This document shows positions 1 through 9,259 of a stretch of 64,000 nt of DNA, in pieces (the stretch's first letter is position 1; each line of letters begins with the position of its first letter). Origin of the DNA: Psychrobacter sp. Choline-02u-9 (lineage in GTDB: Bacteria > Pseudomonadota > Gammaproteobacteria > Pseudomonadales > Moraxellaceae); NCBI RefSeq assembly GCF_002836505.1, contig NZ_PJBF01000042.1, forward strand, positions 1 to 64,000. Direction: 5' to 3'. The notes beneath the pieces were generated by a model. It did no database searches and was not told the DNA's origin. It was given only the letters and a program-made list of their open reading frames with translations. The translations under genes and the position numbers were made by a program.

Positions 1-13
1 TAAGTATTTCAGC

Positions 14-1375
14 CTACGAGTCTTTTTTAGCTTTATTTGCAGTCAGCAGCTCTCTTTCGAGATAGTGAATATTTTGCGCTTCACGAGTAAAGTTATCATC
101 CGCCAAAATCACATCACGATGCAAAGGTATATTGGTTTTGATACCTTCGATAATCAGCTCATCAAGGGCATGTACTGTCTTAGCAATAGCTTGCTGACGA
201 GTTTGACCGTGACATATAAGCTTACCAATCAATGAATCGTAATAGGTCGGTATCTCATAGCCAGGGTATAGATGAGAGTCAAAACGGATACCAGAACCAC
301 TTGGCGTGAACAATTGACTGATAGTACCTGGGCAAGGTACGAAAGTCGCTGCATCTTCGGCATTGATACGACATTCGATCGCATGACCCTGAATCTCAAT
401 CTCACTCTGACGATAAGACAGGCCGTAACCGGCAGCAATTTTGAGCTGTTCGACAACAACATCAATACCAGTAATCATCTCAGTCACTGGATGCTCAACC
501 TGTACACGAGTGTTCATTTCAATAAAGAAAAATTCGTTATTTTCAAACAAGAACTCAAATGTGCCGGCACCGCGATACTTAACAAGCTCGCAAGCTTTTA
601 CACACGCCTTTAAGATTGGCTCACGTACATCATCTGGGATGTCAGGCGCAGGTGCTTCTTCTAGTACTTTTTGATGGCGACGCTGCAATGAGCAATCACG
701 ATCATATAGATGGATAGCATTACCATTACCGTCACCCAACACCTGTACTTCTACGTGGCGTGGGTTCTGTAGATAGCGCTCCATATAGACAGTGTCGTCA
801 CCGAACCAGAGCTCAGCTTCTTGTTTGGCCGCTTGTACCTGACCAATTAGTTCATCGAAGCGTTCAACCACACGCATACCGCGTCCACCACCGCCAGAAG
901 CCGCTTTAATCAATAGTGGGAAGCCGATATTGCGTGCTTGCTCTTCAGCATTATGCAGGGTCACAGCGCCAACTGAACCAGGTACAGTTGGTACGCCCGC
1001 TTTTTTCATAGCATTGATGGCAGAAACTTTGTTGCCCATAAGGCGAATATGATCAGCATTAGGACCAACGAAGGTCAATCCTGCTTCTTCTACTTGTTCA
1101 GCAAATTCAGCATTCTCAGACAAAAAGCCATAACCGGGATGGATAGCATCTGCACCAGTGATTTCAGCAGCGGTTAAGATGGTATTGATATCAAGGTAGC
1201 TTTGGTTAGCATTAGGCTTGCCAATACAAATTGCCTCATCAACAAAGCGCAAGTGCATCAAGTTGGCATCCGCAGTAGAGTAGACACCTACCGTTTCGAT
1301 ACCTAGCGCTTTACAGGCGCGGACGATGCGCAGGGCAATTTCGCCTCTGTTGGCAATGAGCAATTTTTTTATCAT
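14..1375 (-). CDS. accC: Biotin carboxylase subunit of acetyl-CoA carboxylase
   Basis: AccC carboxylates the biotin on AccB using ATP and bicarbonate, the first half-reaction of acetyl-CoA carboxylase in fatty-acid synthesis. The 453-residue protein has the usual family length. It opens with the biotin-carboxylase N-terminal domain ([17 protein letters not shown]). The ATP-grasp glycine-rich loop GGGGRGMR lies near residue 165, and the catalytic stretch [14 protein letters not shown] near residue 290. The start is preceded by AAGGATGAACCC, a good ribosome-binding site. It lies 125 bp downstream of accB on the same strand, the usual accB-accC operon order. The stop codon is 13 bases from the window edge, so the next operon gene cannot be seen. 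I am very sure of the call. Confidence 0.98.
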   Translation of the reverse strand: MIKKLLIANRGEIALRIVRACKALGIETVGVYSTADANLMHLRFVDEAICIGKPNANQSYLDINTILTAAEITGADAIHPGYGFLSENAEFAEQVEEAGLTFVGPNADHIRLMGNKVSAINAMKKAGVPTVPGSVGAVTLHNAEEQARNIGFPLLIKAASGGGGRGMRVVERFDELIGQVQAAKQEAELWFGDDTVYMERYLQNPRHVEVQVLGDGNGNAIHLYDRDCSLQRRHQKVLEEAPAPDIPDDVREPILKACVKACELVKYRGAGTFEFLFENNEFFFIEMNTRVQVEHPVTEMITGIDVVVEQLKIAAGYGLSYRQSEIEIQGHAIECRINAEDAATFVPCPGTISQLFTPSGSGIRFDSHLYPGYEIPTYYDSLIGKLICHGQTRQQAIAKTVHALDELIIEGIKTNIPLHRDVILADDNFTREAQNIHYLERELLTANKAKKDS

Positions 1376-1500
1376 GGGTTCATCCTTGTCGAAGCGTCAG
1401 TCATTGACTGAGTTTCGATACATAGCATCAGGTTGTTTAGCATTGACGCAGTATATATACCAAAAGCCAGCCATAATGAAATAAAGTATGGCAAATATCG

Positions 1501-1923
1501 TTACGCTTTATAGCGTATGACAGGTTGACCGAACTGTACGACTTCAGAGTTATCTACCAAGATCTCGTCAACAATACCACTTTGAGTCGCTTCAAGCGGG
1601 TTCATGATTTTCATCGCTTCGATAATACCTAAAGTATCACCTGCCTGAACTTTTTGACCAACTTTCACAAATGGTGGATCATTAGGACTTGGTGCTGAAT
1701 AAAAAACACCAACCATTGGTGAAGACTCAACGCTACCCGCTTTTTCTGCAGGTTTGCCTTCGACAGCGGCAGCAGGAGCAGCGCTCGCAGCCATCATAGT
1801 TGGCGCAGGCGCGTCATAGTGACGAGTTAAGCTAATATGCTCGTCGTCAGAACTGATTTCTAAATTAACCAGTTCACTTTCTTCCATAAGGGCGATGAGG
1901 GTGCGTATTTTTTCAATATCCAT
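1501..1923 (-). CDS. accB: Biotin carboxyl carrier protein of acetyl-CoA carboxylase
   Basis: This is the biotin-bearing carrier that shuttles the carboxyl group between AccC and the AccA/AccD transferase. The protein is 140 residues. The N-terminal segment (1-35) is the helix that binds AccC, residues 38-65 are an Ala/Pro-rich linker, and the biotinyl domain spans about 68-140. The biotinylation motif EAMKIMNPLEA places the modified lysine at residue 105. It is the first gene of the accBC pair on the minus strand. The 240 bp upstream to the MATE gene is AT-rich and should hold the promoter, but I cannot pick one confidently. AccB is autoregulatory in Escherichia coli; that has not been tested here. 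Confidence 0.98.
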   Translation of the reverse strand: MDIEKIRTLIALMEESELVNLEISSDDEHISLTRHYDAPAPTMMAASAAPAAAVEGKPAEKAGSVESSPMVGVFYSAPSPNDPPFVKVGQKVQAGDTLGIIEAMKIMNPLEATQSGIVDEILVDNSEVVQFGQPVIRYKA

Positions 1924-2163
1924 AGTTTTTATCTGGCCTTGTACTAAATTCGAGAAATAGTGTAACTAAATATTGTCTAATTAATTGCTAATGATACCTA
2001 GATTCAGGGCAATGAGCAATCAATGTACAGTTGTTAACTGAGAATTTTTACATATTTTGACGTAAGCCATCTTTTTAGTAAGAAAATATCTACGATTTTT
2101 CATAGTCTGTATGATCAAATAACGCTAACAATGATTATAAAATGCAATCCATAAGCAATTGGC

Positions 2164-3531
2164 TCAACCCCATAGTATAGTTAAGCGTTTTTGCTGATAG
2201 CGTAGACGCAAAGTAAGTAAAATAGATGATAAGAACAAACCTGTAATCAACGCCATCCAAAATCCTTGTGCGCCAACGTCAGTGAAACGCACCAGATAGA
2301 CGCCAAGTGGTAGGGCCACTAACCAATAGCAGAAGAGCGTTACCCACATCGGTATGGTGGTATCTTGCATACCGCGCAATATACCAGCGACGTTAACTTG
2401 CCAGCCATCAAACAACTGATAAGCAAGTGCAAAGATAAGCAAATGCATAGACTGTGCTCTAACTTCTGGGTTATCCGTGAATGCTGCTGCCAGTTCTGGT
2501 CTGAATAGCCATATCCCAAGCATGCAGGTCAAAGCGATCAATACGGTCCATACCAGTCCAGTAGCTTGCACTTGGCGCAGTGCCAATAGGTTTTTTTGAC
2601 CAAATCGATTGGAGACCATGATAGTGAGCGCCATGGCGACAGATATCGGTATCATAAATAACTGTGAGGTCACTGACAGTGCCACTTGATGCGATGCTGT
2701 TGCCAGCTCGCCCAATGGGCTAATGACGAGTGCGCCTAAGCTAAATAAACTGGCTTCGAAGAAGATAGAGATACCAATAGGGATACCAAGTTTTAACAGC
2801 TTTTTGATCTGTGTTCGGTTAGGGCTAGAGAAGCCATAAAAAAATCGTGTGCTCACAAATTCGCGGCGCTTTGTAAAGCTAGTATAGGCTGCAAGCAATA
2901 GGACATTTATCCATAAGACCAATGCTGTCGCCACCCCGCAGCCTGCACCGCCCATTTCTGGCATGCCAAATAACCCATGAATAAATATATAGTTCAAAGG
3001 AATATCTGCGAGCAGGCCAATGATGCTAATGACAGTCACAGGCTCAGGACGACCCAGTGCCTCACAATAACTGCGTAGAACAGCATATACAGCGAGCGCT
3101 GGGAAACCAAATGAGACACCATGTAAATATTGCGTCGCTATCGGCTGAATGTTTTCTGGGACACCCATAATGCCAAGAACATTAGGAGCCAAATTAACAA
3201 TGATAAAACCAATAATGCCAATGACACCTGCCGTCCATAGAGACTGCTGCGTGATATGCGGCACTTGGCCATGCTGGTCTTGACCAATCGCCTCACCAAT
3301 CAGAGGCGTGGTTGCGATAAGCACACCTGTGGCCAATAAAAACAGCGGTAGCCAAATACCAGAGCCAACTGCTACCGCAGCCAAATCAAGCGCCGATACT
3401 TGACCTGCCATGATGGCATCGACCACGCCAAGTGCGGCTTGGCAAAACTGAGTAATTAAGATAGGGAGGGCAAGTATGCCTAAACGTAAGCTGTAGCTTT
3501 TAAAATCTTTGAAAGACAATGGAAAAACCAT
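2164..3531 (-). CDS. MATE-family multidrug efflux transporter (NorM-like)
   Basis: This is a multidrug and toxin extrusion exporter of the inner membrane, coupled to sodium or protons in characterised members. The 455-residue protein carries about twelve hydrophobic segments in two homologous halves, the MATE pattern. Typical stretches are QAALGVVDAIMAGQ in the first helix pair and FDGWQVNVAGILRGMQDT in the second half. I start it at the ATG at 3531 (MVFPLSFKDF) because the longer frame begins at a TTG three codons upstream with no ribosome-binding site. The substrate cannot be read from the sequence; NorM is the nearest named subfamily. It stands alone, separated from accB by 240 bp and from the EVE gene by 375 bp. 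Confidence 0.93.
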   Translation of the reverse strand: MVFPLSFKDFKSYSLRLGILALPILITQFCQAALGVVDAIMAGQVSALDLAAVAVGSGIWLPLFLLATGVLIATTPLIGEAIGQDQHGQVPHITQQSLWTAGVIGIIGFIIVNLAPNVLGIMGVPENIQPIATQYLHGVSFGFPALAVYAVLRSYCEALGRPEPVTVISIIGLLADIPLNYIFIHGLFGMPEMGGAGCGVATALVLWINVLLLAAYTSFTKRREFVSTRFFYGFSSPNRTQIKKLLKLGIPIGISIFFEASLFSLGALVISPLGELATASHQVALSVTSQLFMIPISVAMALTIMVSNRFGQKNLLALRQVQATGLVWTVLIALTCMLGIWLFRPELAAAFTDNPEVRAQSMHLLIFALAYQLFDGWQVNVAGILRGMQDTTIPMWVTLFCYWLVALPLGVYLVRFTDVGAQGFWMALITGLFLSSILLTLRLRYQQKRLTILWG

Positions 3532-3906
3532 GGTAAGCAACTTTTTATTCTTTGCGGTAATTGTTATTAAGATAATTATTAATAAACAAACACTGCTATC
3601 AATCGACTAAGATTGACGCAGCAAGGAGAGCGTAGTGCCGACGATAATACTCCGATAAATAATATGAGCAAGCTTATAATGTTGCATAAGTAGATAGACA
3701 GAGTATGAAAATAAAAGTAAAGACACTAAAATAAAAATAACCCGTCGATCCAAGTAGTGGATTGACAGGTCATATACATAGTAAGATGGTAAATAAGCCA
3801 CACTATGATGTCAACGCTTTAGCGCCGCTATACAGGTATTAATCTTAGGTTTTTTGTACTCTATTTTATAGTTGACGGACAACAGCCAATAGTTAAATCA
3901 ATGAGT
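3532..3906. other. Intergenic region without a convincing gene
   Basis: This 375-bp AT-rich gap lies between two minus-strand genes and must include the promoter region of the MATE gene. A 64-codon minus-strand frame (3607-3801) starts at GTG and encodes a hydrophobic peptide, but it has no Shine-Dalgarno sequence and I did not call it. I see no clear terminator for the EVE-domain gene. Confidence 0.5.
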
Positions 3907-4386
3907 TTACTCCGGTAACAACTCAAGTGTCTCCGCCATATCCATAATCGCTTGCCAATGTTTGGGCTCTAATGGAATCACTGTTAATTGCTGACATCCT
4001 TTCCTAAGTAATAAGGAATCTTCCAAAGCTGGCAAAAATTTTAGCTCTGATAGTGGTAATACCTCTGTAAAAGCTTGCTCAAAAGTGAGATCGACCATAT
4101 ACCAGCGAGGTGCATCTTCAGTCGCAATAGGATCATAGTGACGATGCTCAGGGTGAAACTGAGTAGGATCAGGATACCCTGCTGTAGTCACTGTCATAAT
4201 ACCAGCGACTCCAGACGGCTTGGCGCTAGAGTGATAAAAGAACACTTTGTCACCAACTTTCATATCATCACGCATAAAGTTACGTGCGCGGTAGTTGCGG
4301 ACACCGTCCCAACCGTCGGTGCCCAGGCGCTGCAAATCTTCAATACCAAAAAATTTAGGGTTGGATTTCATTAACCAATACGCCAT
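3907..4386 (-). CDS. EVE-domain protein (PUA-like, modified-base binding)
   Basis: The 159-residue protein is a stand-alone EVE domain, from the opening MAYWLMKSNPKFFGIEDL to the C-terminus. EVE domains belong to the PUA superfamily and bind modified nucleotides in DNA or RNA. The family signatures visible are GWDGVRNYRARNFMR (residues 25-39), KVGDKVFFYHS and GVAGIMTVTT, and RWYMVDLTF further on. The start is supported by AGGACAGGT just upstream. The gene is monocistronic and not beside restriction or defence genes, so a housekeeping role like that of the widespread single-domain members is likelier than a defence role. The ligand is unknown. Confidence 0.9.
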   Translation of the reverse strand: MAYWLMKSNPKFFGIEDLQRLGTDGWDGVRNYRARNFMRDDMKVGDKVFFYHSSAKPSGVAGIMTVTTAGYPDPTQFHPEHRHYDPIATEDAPRWYMVDLTFEQAFTEVLPLSELKFLPALEDSLLLRKGCQQLTVIPLEPKHWQAIMDMAETLELLPE

Positions 4387-4725
4387 ATACCTGTCCTTTG
4401 ATTTTTTATTTATTTTTCAATTTGTTCTTAAAATTATTAGAGTTAATTTTTATCAACTAACTTTTTATTAACTCACTATCTACAGACCGGCTCTTAAACA
4501 TACTTTCATTTTTAATAGCGTTTTTTCTTAGTAGGGTCTGTTTTTAATAGAACTTAGGGAGAGCATCTATATGCTGCCCATAAGTTACCATGATGAATAG
4601 GGGATTTGTACATGGCTTTGTTAATAGTTTTATGATAGATAGGCTTTTCTTTATCTCATCTAGTCGCTATCCTAGCCTTACTTTTGATATCGATCATTAT
4701 TGCTCACTACAAAATAAGTTTATTT
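4387..4725. other. Divergent intergenic region between EVE gene and hemW
   Basis: This 339-bp AT-rich region separates two divergently transcribed genes and should hold both promoters. I see poly-T and poly-A stretches and only tiny open frames. I recognise no RNA gene or regulatory motif in it. Confidence 0.5.
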
Positions 4726-6060
4726 ATGCCCAAAGTGAATACAGACAGCATGCCAAATGACCTGAATACGTTAAGCCTTACTGAACCAACGACGGATACT
4801 ATCGCGGTAGATGTGACCGACATTCCATTGTCTCTTTACATTCACATCCCGTGGTGTGTAAAGAAGTGTCCTTATTGCGATTTTAATTCGCATGAGCTAC
4901 CGATAGACAGTGAGCTATCCATGTATGAGGAATACGTCGATGCGTTACTGTTAGATGCCGCAATGCAGCAACCTTTAGCTCAGAACCGAAAAATTGGTTC
5001 GATATTTATCGGTGGTGGTACGCCGTCTTTGCTACCTATTGCCCAGTATCAGCGATTGTTTACTGGGTTACGTACGTGTTTTGAATTTGCAGAAGACATC
5101 GAAGTCACGATGGAGGCCAATCCTGGCACGCTTGAGCATGCACCATTTGCGCAGTATTTAGAGGTTGGTATCAATCGTCTGTCTATCGGCGTACAGAGCT
5201 TCGCCGCCGATAAGCTAAAGGTACTTGGACGTATCCACGATCCTGTGCAAGCATTATCAGCGATTAGCGCGGCCAAAGCGGCTGGATTTGTACGGGTCAA
5301 CGTCGACCTGATGCACGGTCTACCGAAGCAAACCATGAACGAAGCGCTAGAAGATATTCAAATGGCGCATGATGCTGGCGCAACGCATATCTCTTGGTAT
5401 CAACTGACTATTGAGCCAAATACCGTGTTTTACCGTAGCCAGCCTATTTTACCCGATGAAGACAATTTGGCAGATATTGAACAAGCAGGTCAGTCGCTAT
5501 TGCAGCAATTAGGCTATAGCAACTATGAGGTATCTGCGTGGGCAGGCGAGTCAGACAAACCATGTCGTCATAATATCAACTATTGGCAGTTTGGCGACTA
5601 TTTAGCTATTGGCGCTGGTGCACATGGTAAAGTGACGATTGGTCGTAACGATAGCAATGGTAGTAACTCGTCAGACGTAAAAGATAAGATGGAAGATGAC
5701 TTGTTAGTAGCGTCAGGTATCTATCGCTTTAGCAAATCACGTTTGCCAAAAGATTATGTAGTAATAAATCCAGATACCACAGAGAAGTCTGACATACGCC
5801 AAATCACACCAAAAATGGTTGGCTGGCAAGCGATTGATCAAGAAGAATTGGTGAGTGAGTTTATGCTAAATGCATTACGCTTACATGGCGGTGTCGCTTG
5901 GTCACTGTTTGAAAAGAGAACTGGATTAACGCTTGATAGTATTGCTGAACAAGTAAACAGTTTGGTCAAACAAGGATTGTTGGTAGATAGCGATACGCAG
6001 TTGCAACCGACCGTATTAGGTCAGCGTTATCTCAATCAGATATTACGCGCGTTTTTATAA
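4726..6060 (+). CDS. hemW: Radical SAM protein HemW (heme chaperone)
   Basis: HemW is a radical-SAM family member related to HemN that binds and transfers heme; it is not the coproporphyrinogen dehydrogenase itself. The SAM [4Fe-4S] motif CVKKCPYC has its cysteines at residues 44, 48 and 51, preceded by LSLYIHIPW, the family signature. GGGTPSLLP, EANPGTLE, NRLSIGVQSF and MHGLPKQT follow in the usual order, and the C-terminal HemN domain ends with LGQRYLNQILRAFL. The N-terminus carries about 33 extra residues before LSLYIHIPW. The ATG at 4726 is my choice; an ATG at 4750 is also possible, and the longest frame begins at a TTG at 4684. Ribosome-binding sites are weak for all three. A bidirectional terminator follows. 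Confidence 0.92.
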   Translation: MPKVNTDSMPNDLNTLSLTEPTTDTIAVDVTDIPLSLYIHIPWCVKKCPYCDFNSHELPIDSELSMYEEYVDALLLDAAMQQPLAQNRKIGSIFIGGGTPSLLPIAQYQRLFTGLRTCFEFAEDIEVTMEANPGTLEHAPFAQYLEVGINRLSIGVQSFAADKLKVLGRIHDPVQALSAISAAKAAGFVRVNVDLMHGLPKQTMNEALEDIQMAHDAGATHISWYQLTIEPNTVFYRSQPILPDEDNLADIEQAGQSLLQQLGYSNYEVSAWAGESDKPCRHNINYWQFGDYLAIGAGAHGKVTIGRNDSNGSNSSDVKDKMEDDLLVASGIYRFSKSRLPKDYVVINPDTTEKSDIRQITPKMVGWQAIDQEELVSEFMLNALRLHGGVAWSLFEKRTGLTLDSIAEQVNSLVKQGLLVDSDTQLQPTVLGQRYLNQILRAFL

Positions 6061-6103
6061 AATCGTGCTTGAGTAATTGTTTAACAGCAGCGAAGTAAGA
6101 ACA

Positions 6104-6140
6104 CAAAAAAGACTTATCAAATGAATGATAAGCCTTTTTA
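6104..6140. terminator. Bidirectional terminator between hemW and the entericidin-like gene
   Basis: A 7-bp stem (CTTATCA, 6113-6119, pairing with TGATAAG, 6126-6132) with a six-base loop is flanked by A6 on the left and T5 on the right. It sits between convergent genes, so it can serve both strands. Confidence 0.8.
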
Positions 6141-6161
6141 AAAATCTAAAAAAAGTAGACC

Positions 6162-6302
6162 TTAGATTTTATCTTGTACGTCTTGTGCGCCGCCAGTTAC
6201 AGCATTTCCGGCGCTTGATACGTCTTGGCCAAGGCCTTTGAACGTGTTGCAACCAGTTAGAACGAACATAGCAGTTAAAGATGCGATGATTACTTTTTTC
6301 AT
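6162..6302 (-). CDS. Entericidin-like small lipoprotein
   Basis: This is a 46-residue lipoprotein with a lysine-rich start (MKKVIIASLTAMFVL), a lipobox LTGC with the lipidated cysteine at residue 18, and a short mature peptide containing GLGQDVSSAGNAV. This is the pattern of the entericidin EcnA/EcnB family, small membrane lipoproteins that form a toxin-antidote pair in enterobacteria. Only one such gene is visible here, so no pair is shown, and single copies are common in other proteobacteria. I trimmed the start to the ATG at 6302, preceded by GAGGATAC, because the longer frame adds residues before an obvious signal peptide. Its function in this organism is unknown. Confidence 0.85.
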   Translation of the reverse strand: MKKVIIASLTAMFVLTGCNTFKGLGQDVSSAGNAVTGGAQDVQDKI

Positions 6303-6559
6303 AATAGTATCCTCAAAGATAAATGAATGGTTATAAATAACAACAGTGACGCTAAGCATCGTGCTCAAGCTTCACTGAAGGGGTATTGGATGAGACAGTC
6401 ATACATAAATGCTATCGCGCTATCCATTACAGACATCATAATGAAAGTTAAAAACGCTGCACAGTATCAAAATGTAATTATTGGCAGTAAACTGTAACTT
6501 TCGATTACCTACTGCTCATAAACTTAAATAATAGAGCGTTGAATATTTGCGGAGTAAGA

Positions 6560-7120
6560 ATGACCATCCATATCGTGCTAGTAGCACCAAAAATGCCGAG
6601 CAACACTGGAAATATTATTCGACTGTGTGCCAATAGCGGGGCACAGCTGCATTTAGTCAGACCGTTAGGGTTTGAGCTTGATGATAAAAAGCTACGCCGC
6701 GCAGGTCTCGATTACCATGAATATGCCCATTTGCAAGTGCATGATGATTGGACAGCTGCGAGACAAGCTCTAAAAACTGCTGATTGCCATGTGGTTACCG
6801 CATTGACAACCAAGCTAAGCAAACCGTTTTATGATTATGATTTTGGTAAGCACTCGGACTCTGAAGCATCTGATAAGGCTGCTATGCCCAATATTGCGCT
6901 AGTCTTTGGTTCTGAGACAGCAGGTCTGGCAGATGATATACGCGAAGATATCGGTGCTGATAACTGGCTAAGACTGCCTATGCTAGCTGACTCGCGTAGT
7001 TTAAACTTATCAAATAGCGTAGCCATTTGTTTGTACGAAATATGGCGACAGCAAGGATTTACAGGCGATGAGGGTCGTAGTGTCGGTTATGAGACGTTGA
7101 CAGTCTATGACCCAAAATAG
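6560..7120 (+). CDS. trmL: tRNA (cytidine/uridine-2'-O-)-methyltransferase TrmL
   Basis: This SPOUT-class methyltransferase 2'-O-methylates the wobble base 34 of tRNA-Leu isoacceptors in Escherichia coli. The 186-residue protein shows the three SPOUT motifs. They are NTGNIIRLCANSGAQLHLV near the N-terminus, LVFGSETAGL in the middle, and LRLPMLADSRSLNLSNSVA, whose knot-forming segment binds S-adenosylmethionine. I start at the ATG at 6560, which has GCGGAG six bases upstream; the longer frame starts at a TTG. The C-terminal 20 residues are slightly longer than usual. It is transcribed away from the entericidin gene and converges on the tus operon. Confidence 0.94.
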   Translation: MTIHIVLVAPKMPSNTGNIIRLCANSGAQLHLVRPLGFELDDKKLRRAGLDYHEYAHLQVHDDWTAARQALKTADCHVVTALTTKLSKPFYDYDFGKHSDSEASDKAAMPNIALVFGSETAGLADDIREDIGADNWLRLPMLADSRSLNLSNSVAICLYEIWRQQGFTGDEGRSVGYETLTVYDPK

Positions 7121-7255
7121 CGTTTCTATAAAGCAATAACTATAGACTTAAAAGTATTTGCGTACTTAATGAGCAGTAAAATATTAGATACTGCTCATGT
7201 ACATATGATGAGTTTCTAGTGCGACATTGATTGTATCTGATCGCTTATAAAGAAC

Positions 7256-7612
7256 TTATAAACAGTTTGGTGGTTTTGGTAGTCCTGCTAAGCGATTGAC
7301 ATGACGCGCGACCAAACCTGTGTTAAACAATTGCTGTAGCTTTTGATTGCTAATATCGAGTTCTGGCAAAGTCTTTTGTAGCCATTTGATTAATGGACGG
7401 GTTGCAGGCGCGTGATTAAATTTGTCAAAAAACGCGCGCACTTGTTGCAAAATTTCTAAATGCTCATCGCTCAGATTGACCTCTAGTGTGTCTGCCAATT
7501 GCTGTGCGATAGCAGGTGTCCAAATCGTATGGTCACACAGATGACCGTCTTGATCTAATTCGATATTAGCCGCTGATAATGTAGCGTTGTGAGTGGTCAT
7601 GTCATTACTCAT
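7256..7612 (-). CDS. tusE: Sulfurtransferase TusE (DsrC/TusE family)
   Basis: TusE accepts persulfide sulfur from the TusBCD complex and passes it to MnmA for 2-thiolation of tRNA wobble uridine. The 118-residue protein has the DsrC fold signature and ends in GLPKPPNCL, with the essential cysteine second from the end at residue 117. It overlaps tusB by four bases, showing translational coupling, and is the last gene of the tusD-tusC-tusB-tusE order. DsrC of sulfur oxidisers is a homologue, but no dsrAB genes are nearby and only the single C-terminal cysteine is conserved, so the tRNA role is preferred. Confidence 0.92.
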   Translation of the reverse strand: MSNDMTTHNATLSAANIELDQDGHLCDHTIWTPAIAQQLADTLEVNLSDEHLEILQQVRAFFDKFNHAPATRPLIKWLQKTLPELDISNQKLQQLFNTGLVARHVNRLAGLPKPPNCL

Positions 7613-7938
7613 AAGGCAATCGTCACCACTTTATCAAACTGACTGCTCTGAGTCAGTTCGACCCATTCTGCGTCGGTTAAAATAGCAGTCAACTTAGTTT
7701 CTAAATTAAGTTTGCCAGTTGTATTTGTTGTGAGCTGGGCGATGTCATCTGCTAATGCGTAAATACCAGCAATATCCTCGATATCGCTATCATTTAAATA
7801 AGCATTGAGCCAATCGATGAAAGCAGAGGTAGCACCAAGCAGAAGGATGCTGTCGCCCGTGCGCCAAGTGCGAGACATCTCTTCAGTACTGCGTCTAAGG
7901 GTAGCCATCGTGCTATGCAATTGATATAAAGTTGCCAT
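7609..7938 (-). CDS. tusB: Sulfurtransferase complex subunit TusB (DsrH family)
   Basis: This is the small DsrH-type subunit of the hexameric TusBCD sulfur relay. The 109-residue protein starts MATLYQLHST and has the DsrH pattern GDSILLLGATSAF, then GIYALADD, and a final segment ending FDKVVTIAL. TusB lacks the relay cysteine in Escherichia coli, and this one contains no cysteine at all, consistent with a structural role. It overlaps tusE by four bases and lies 54 bp after tusC. Sequence conservation is modest, so much of the confidence comes from the operon context. Confidence 0.87.
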   Translation of the reverse strand: MATLYQLHSTMATLRRSTEEMSRTWRTGDSILLLGATSAFIDWLNAYLNDSDIEDIAGIYALADDIAQLTTNTTGKLNLETKLTAILTDAEWVELTQSSQFDKVVTIAL

Positions 7939-7992
7939 AAAGGTATCCGATTACGTGCTTTATTATTTTATAAATCTAAGTTATATAGCGAT

Positions 7993-8316
7993 TTAAAAGG
8001 TAAGTATCTGCTCAAAGTCTTGCGAATTGATGACCTCTGGCACGAGTGTGAGCTGTGATGCCAGATCTGTCGGCAACATACCAGTGACCCAGCCACTAAA
8101 GACGTCATCAGGTAGCCAAGCTGCGGGCATATCGTAAAGCTCAAGTGACTGAATCATGCCATGTAGCCGCGAGTCAGATTGCATCAATAAGCCAAAGACT
8201 GGCGCATCTAAGAATAGTTGCACCTCATGACCAAATGTCGCTAAAGTTAGCGCAAGCGCACAACCTTCGTAGCTTGCTGCTTCAGTGGGCGTGTGCAGCT
8301 GAATTAATAATCTCAT
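7993..8316 (-). CDS. tusC: Sulfurtransferase complex subunit TusC (DsrF family)
   Basis: This is the DsrF-type subunit of the TusBCD complex. The 107-residue protein opens with MRLLIQLHTP and has the family segments EGCALALTLATFGHEVQLF (residues 18-36) and GLLMQSDSRLHGMIQSLELYD (from about residue 42), the latter matching the DsrE/DsrF fold. It lies between tusD (67 bp upstream) and tusB (54 bp downstream). It is slightly shorter than Escherichia coli TusC. The assignment rests on both sequence and operon position. Confidence 0.87.
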   Translation of the reverse strand: MRLLIQLHTPTEAASYEGCALALTLATFGHEVQLFLDAPVFGLLMQSDSRLHGMIQSLELYDMPAAWLPDDVFSGWVTGMLPTDLASQLTLVPEVINSQDFEQILTF

Positions 8317-8383
8317 TATGTATTCCTAAAAATAGTTACCGCTACTAGTGATCTTAATATACAAACTATCAAGCGACACGCTA

Positions 8384-8851
8384 TCAAAACTGTATCAAAC
8401 GACAGTCATCCTGCATCATCATCGCAAGCTCACTAAGTCCCACTAACGTAAACCCTGTCGCAAGATTGGTACCGTCAAGCTGATGGCGTGAGCTATTGTC
8501 TACATCACTCACACCGCGACTAAGTGCTGTACTGACACAGACAGGCAGGGGTAATTGATACTGCTCAGCCAAAGACTGCCATTCTTTGGTCAAGTCTAAT
8601 TGATCGGCTGACTGCCAACGCAATCGATTGGCTATATGAGCCGAATCGCCATAAAAGAAGACATTGAGCAATGGTTGTTCAGAAGTAGCATTATCGCTGC
8701 CGCCTGTACCTGTACTATTAGTGTCAGTGTGATCAATATCATCACTATTCGCTGCGCCATTTAGGTAAGCGCGTGCATAGCGTAACGCCAAGTGTGCCAA
8801 TGGGTGACTAGGGTCAGCAGTAATCAGTAGTAACGGGGTAGTGGTCGTCAT
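8384..8851 (-). CDS. tusD: Sulfurtransferase complex subunit TusD (DsrE family)
   Basis: TusD receives sulfur from TusA on its conserved cysteine. That cysteine is probably the one in LPVCVSTALSRGV, and VFFYGDSAHIAN is the DsrE core before it. The protein is 155 residues and longer than Escherichia coli TusD. The extra length is a Thr/Ser/Asp/Gly-rich insertion of about 25 residues (NSDDIDHTDTNSTGTGGSD) between the first helix and the second strand. I start at the ATG at 8851 because the peptide then opens MTTTTPLLLITADPS; a GTG at 8866 is an alternative and neither has a strong ribosome-binding site. It leads the tusDCBE operon. tusA is not in the window. Confidence 0.87.
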   Translation of the reverse strand: MTTTTPLLLITADPSHPLAHLALRYARAYLNGAANSDDIDHTDTNSTGTGGSDNATSEQPLLNVFFYGDSAHIANRLRWQSADQLDLTKEWQSLAEQYQLPLPVCVSTALSRGVSDVDNSSRHQLDGTNLATGFTLVGLSELAMMMQDDCRLIQF

Positions 8852-9259
8852 AAGGCGCGGTATCACATATTATAAATAAGAGTTTAAAAATTATGGCCGA
8901 GTTGCTATAAATGCTTTGTATAAAGTCATTTGGTCGTTATTATTATAGTGCTTGTGTGCAAACTTGCGTGACAGAAAACAGAATTTATACTGATAATGCG
9001 ACATACAGCGGATCATACTGTCACATCAAATATCGTTATGTCATAAAAGAGAGGTGCGTCGTCTCTATCAAAGATGTTTATGCTAACATAAAGCGCCGCA
9101 AACCAAATAGAGTCACTGTTATTTAACGTGGTTTTATCTCAAGTACAGGCACACTGAGTATTATTATTTGATGCTGTGACTGCCTCGTAAGAAAAAACAA
9201 TAAACTTATGAGCTAGGTTCACGTAGTCTTACCATTCTATGTAAGGAGTTTTTGTCACT
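8852..9259. other. Divergent promoter region between the tus operon and glnE
   Basis: This 408-bp gap lies between divergent transcription units. A 71-codon frame (8911-9126) lacks a ribosome-binding site and resembles no family, so I left it out. No terminator or structured RNA is evident. The glnE ribosome-binding site AAGGAG lies at its right end. Confidence 0.5.

Noticed and set aside
3607..3801. Minus-strand 64-codon hydrophobic frame between the MATE and EVE genes
   Set aside because: Starts at GTG without a ribosome-binding site, in an AT-rich gap where hydrophobic frames arise by chance; no family resemblance.
8911..9126. 71-codon plus-strand frame upstream of glnE
   Set aside because: No ribosome-binding site and a random-looking composition rich in Cys and Tyr; it sits in the divergent promoter region.
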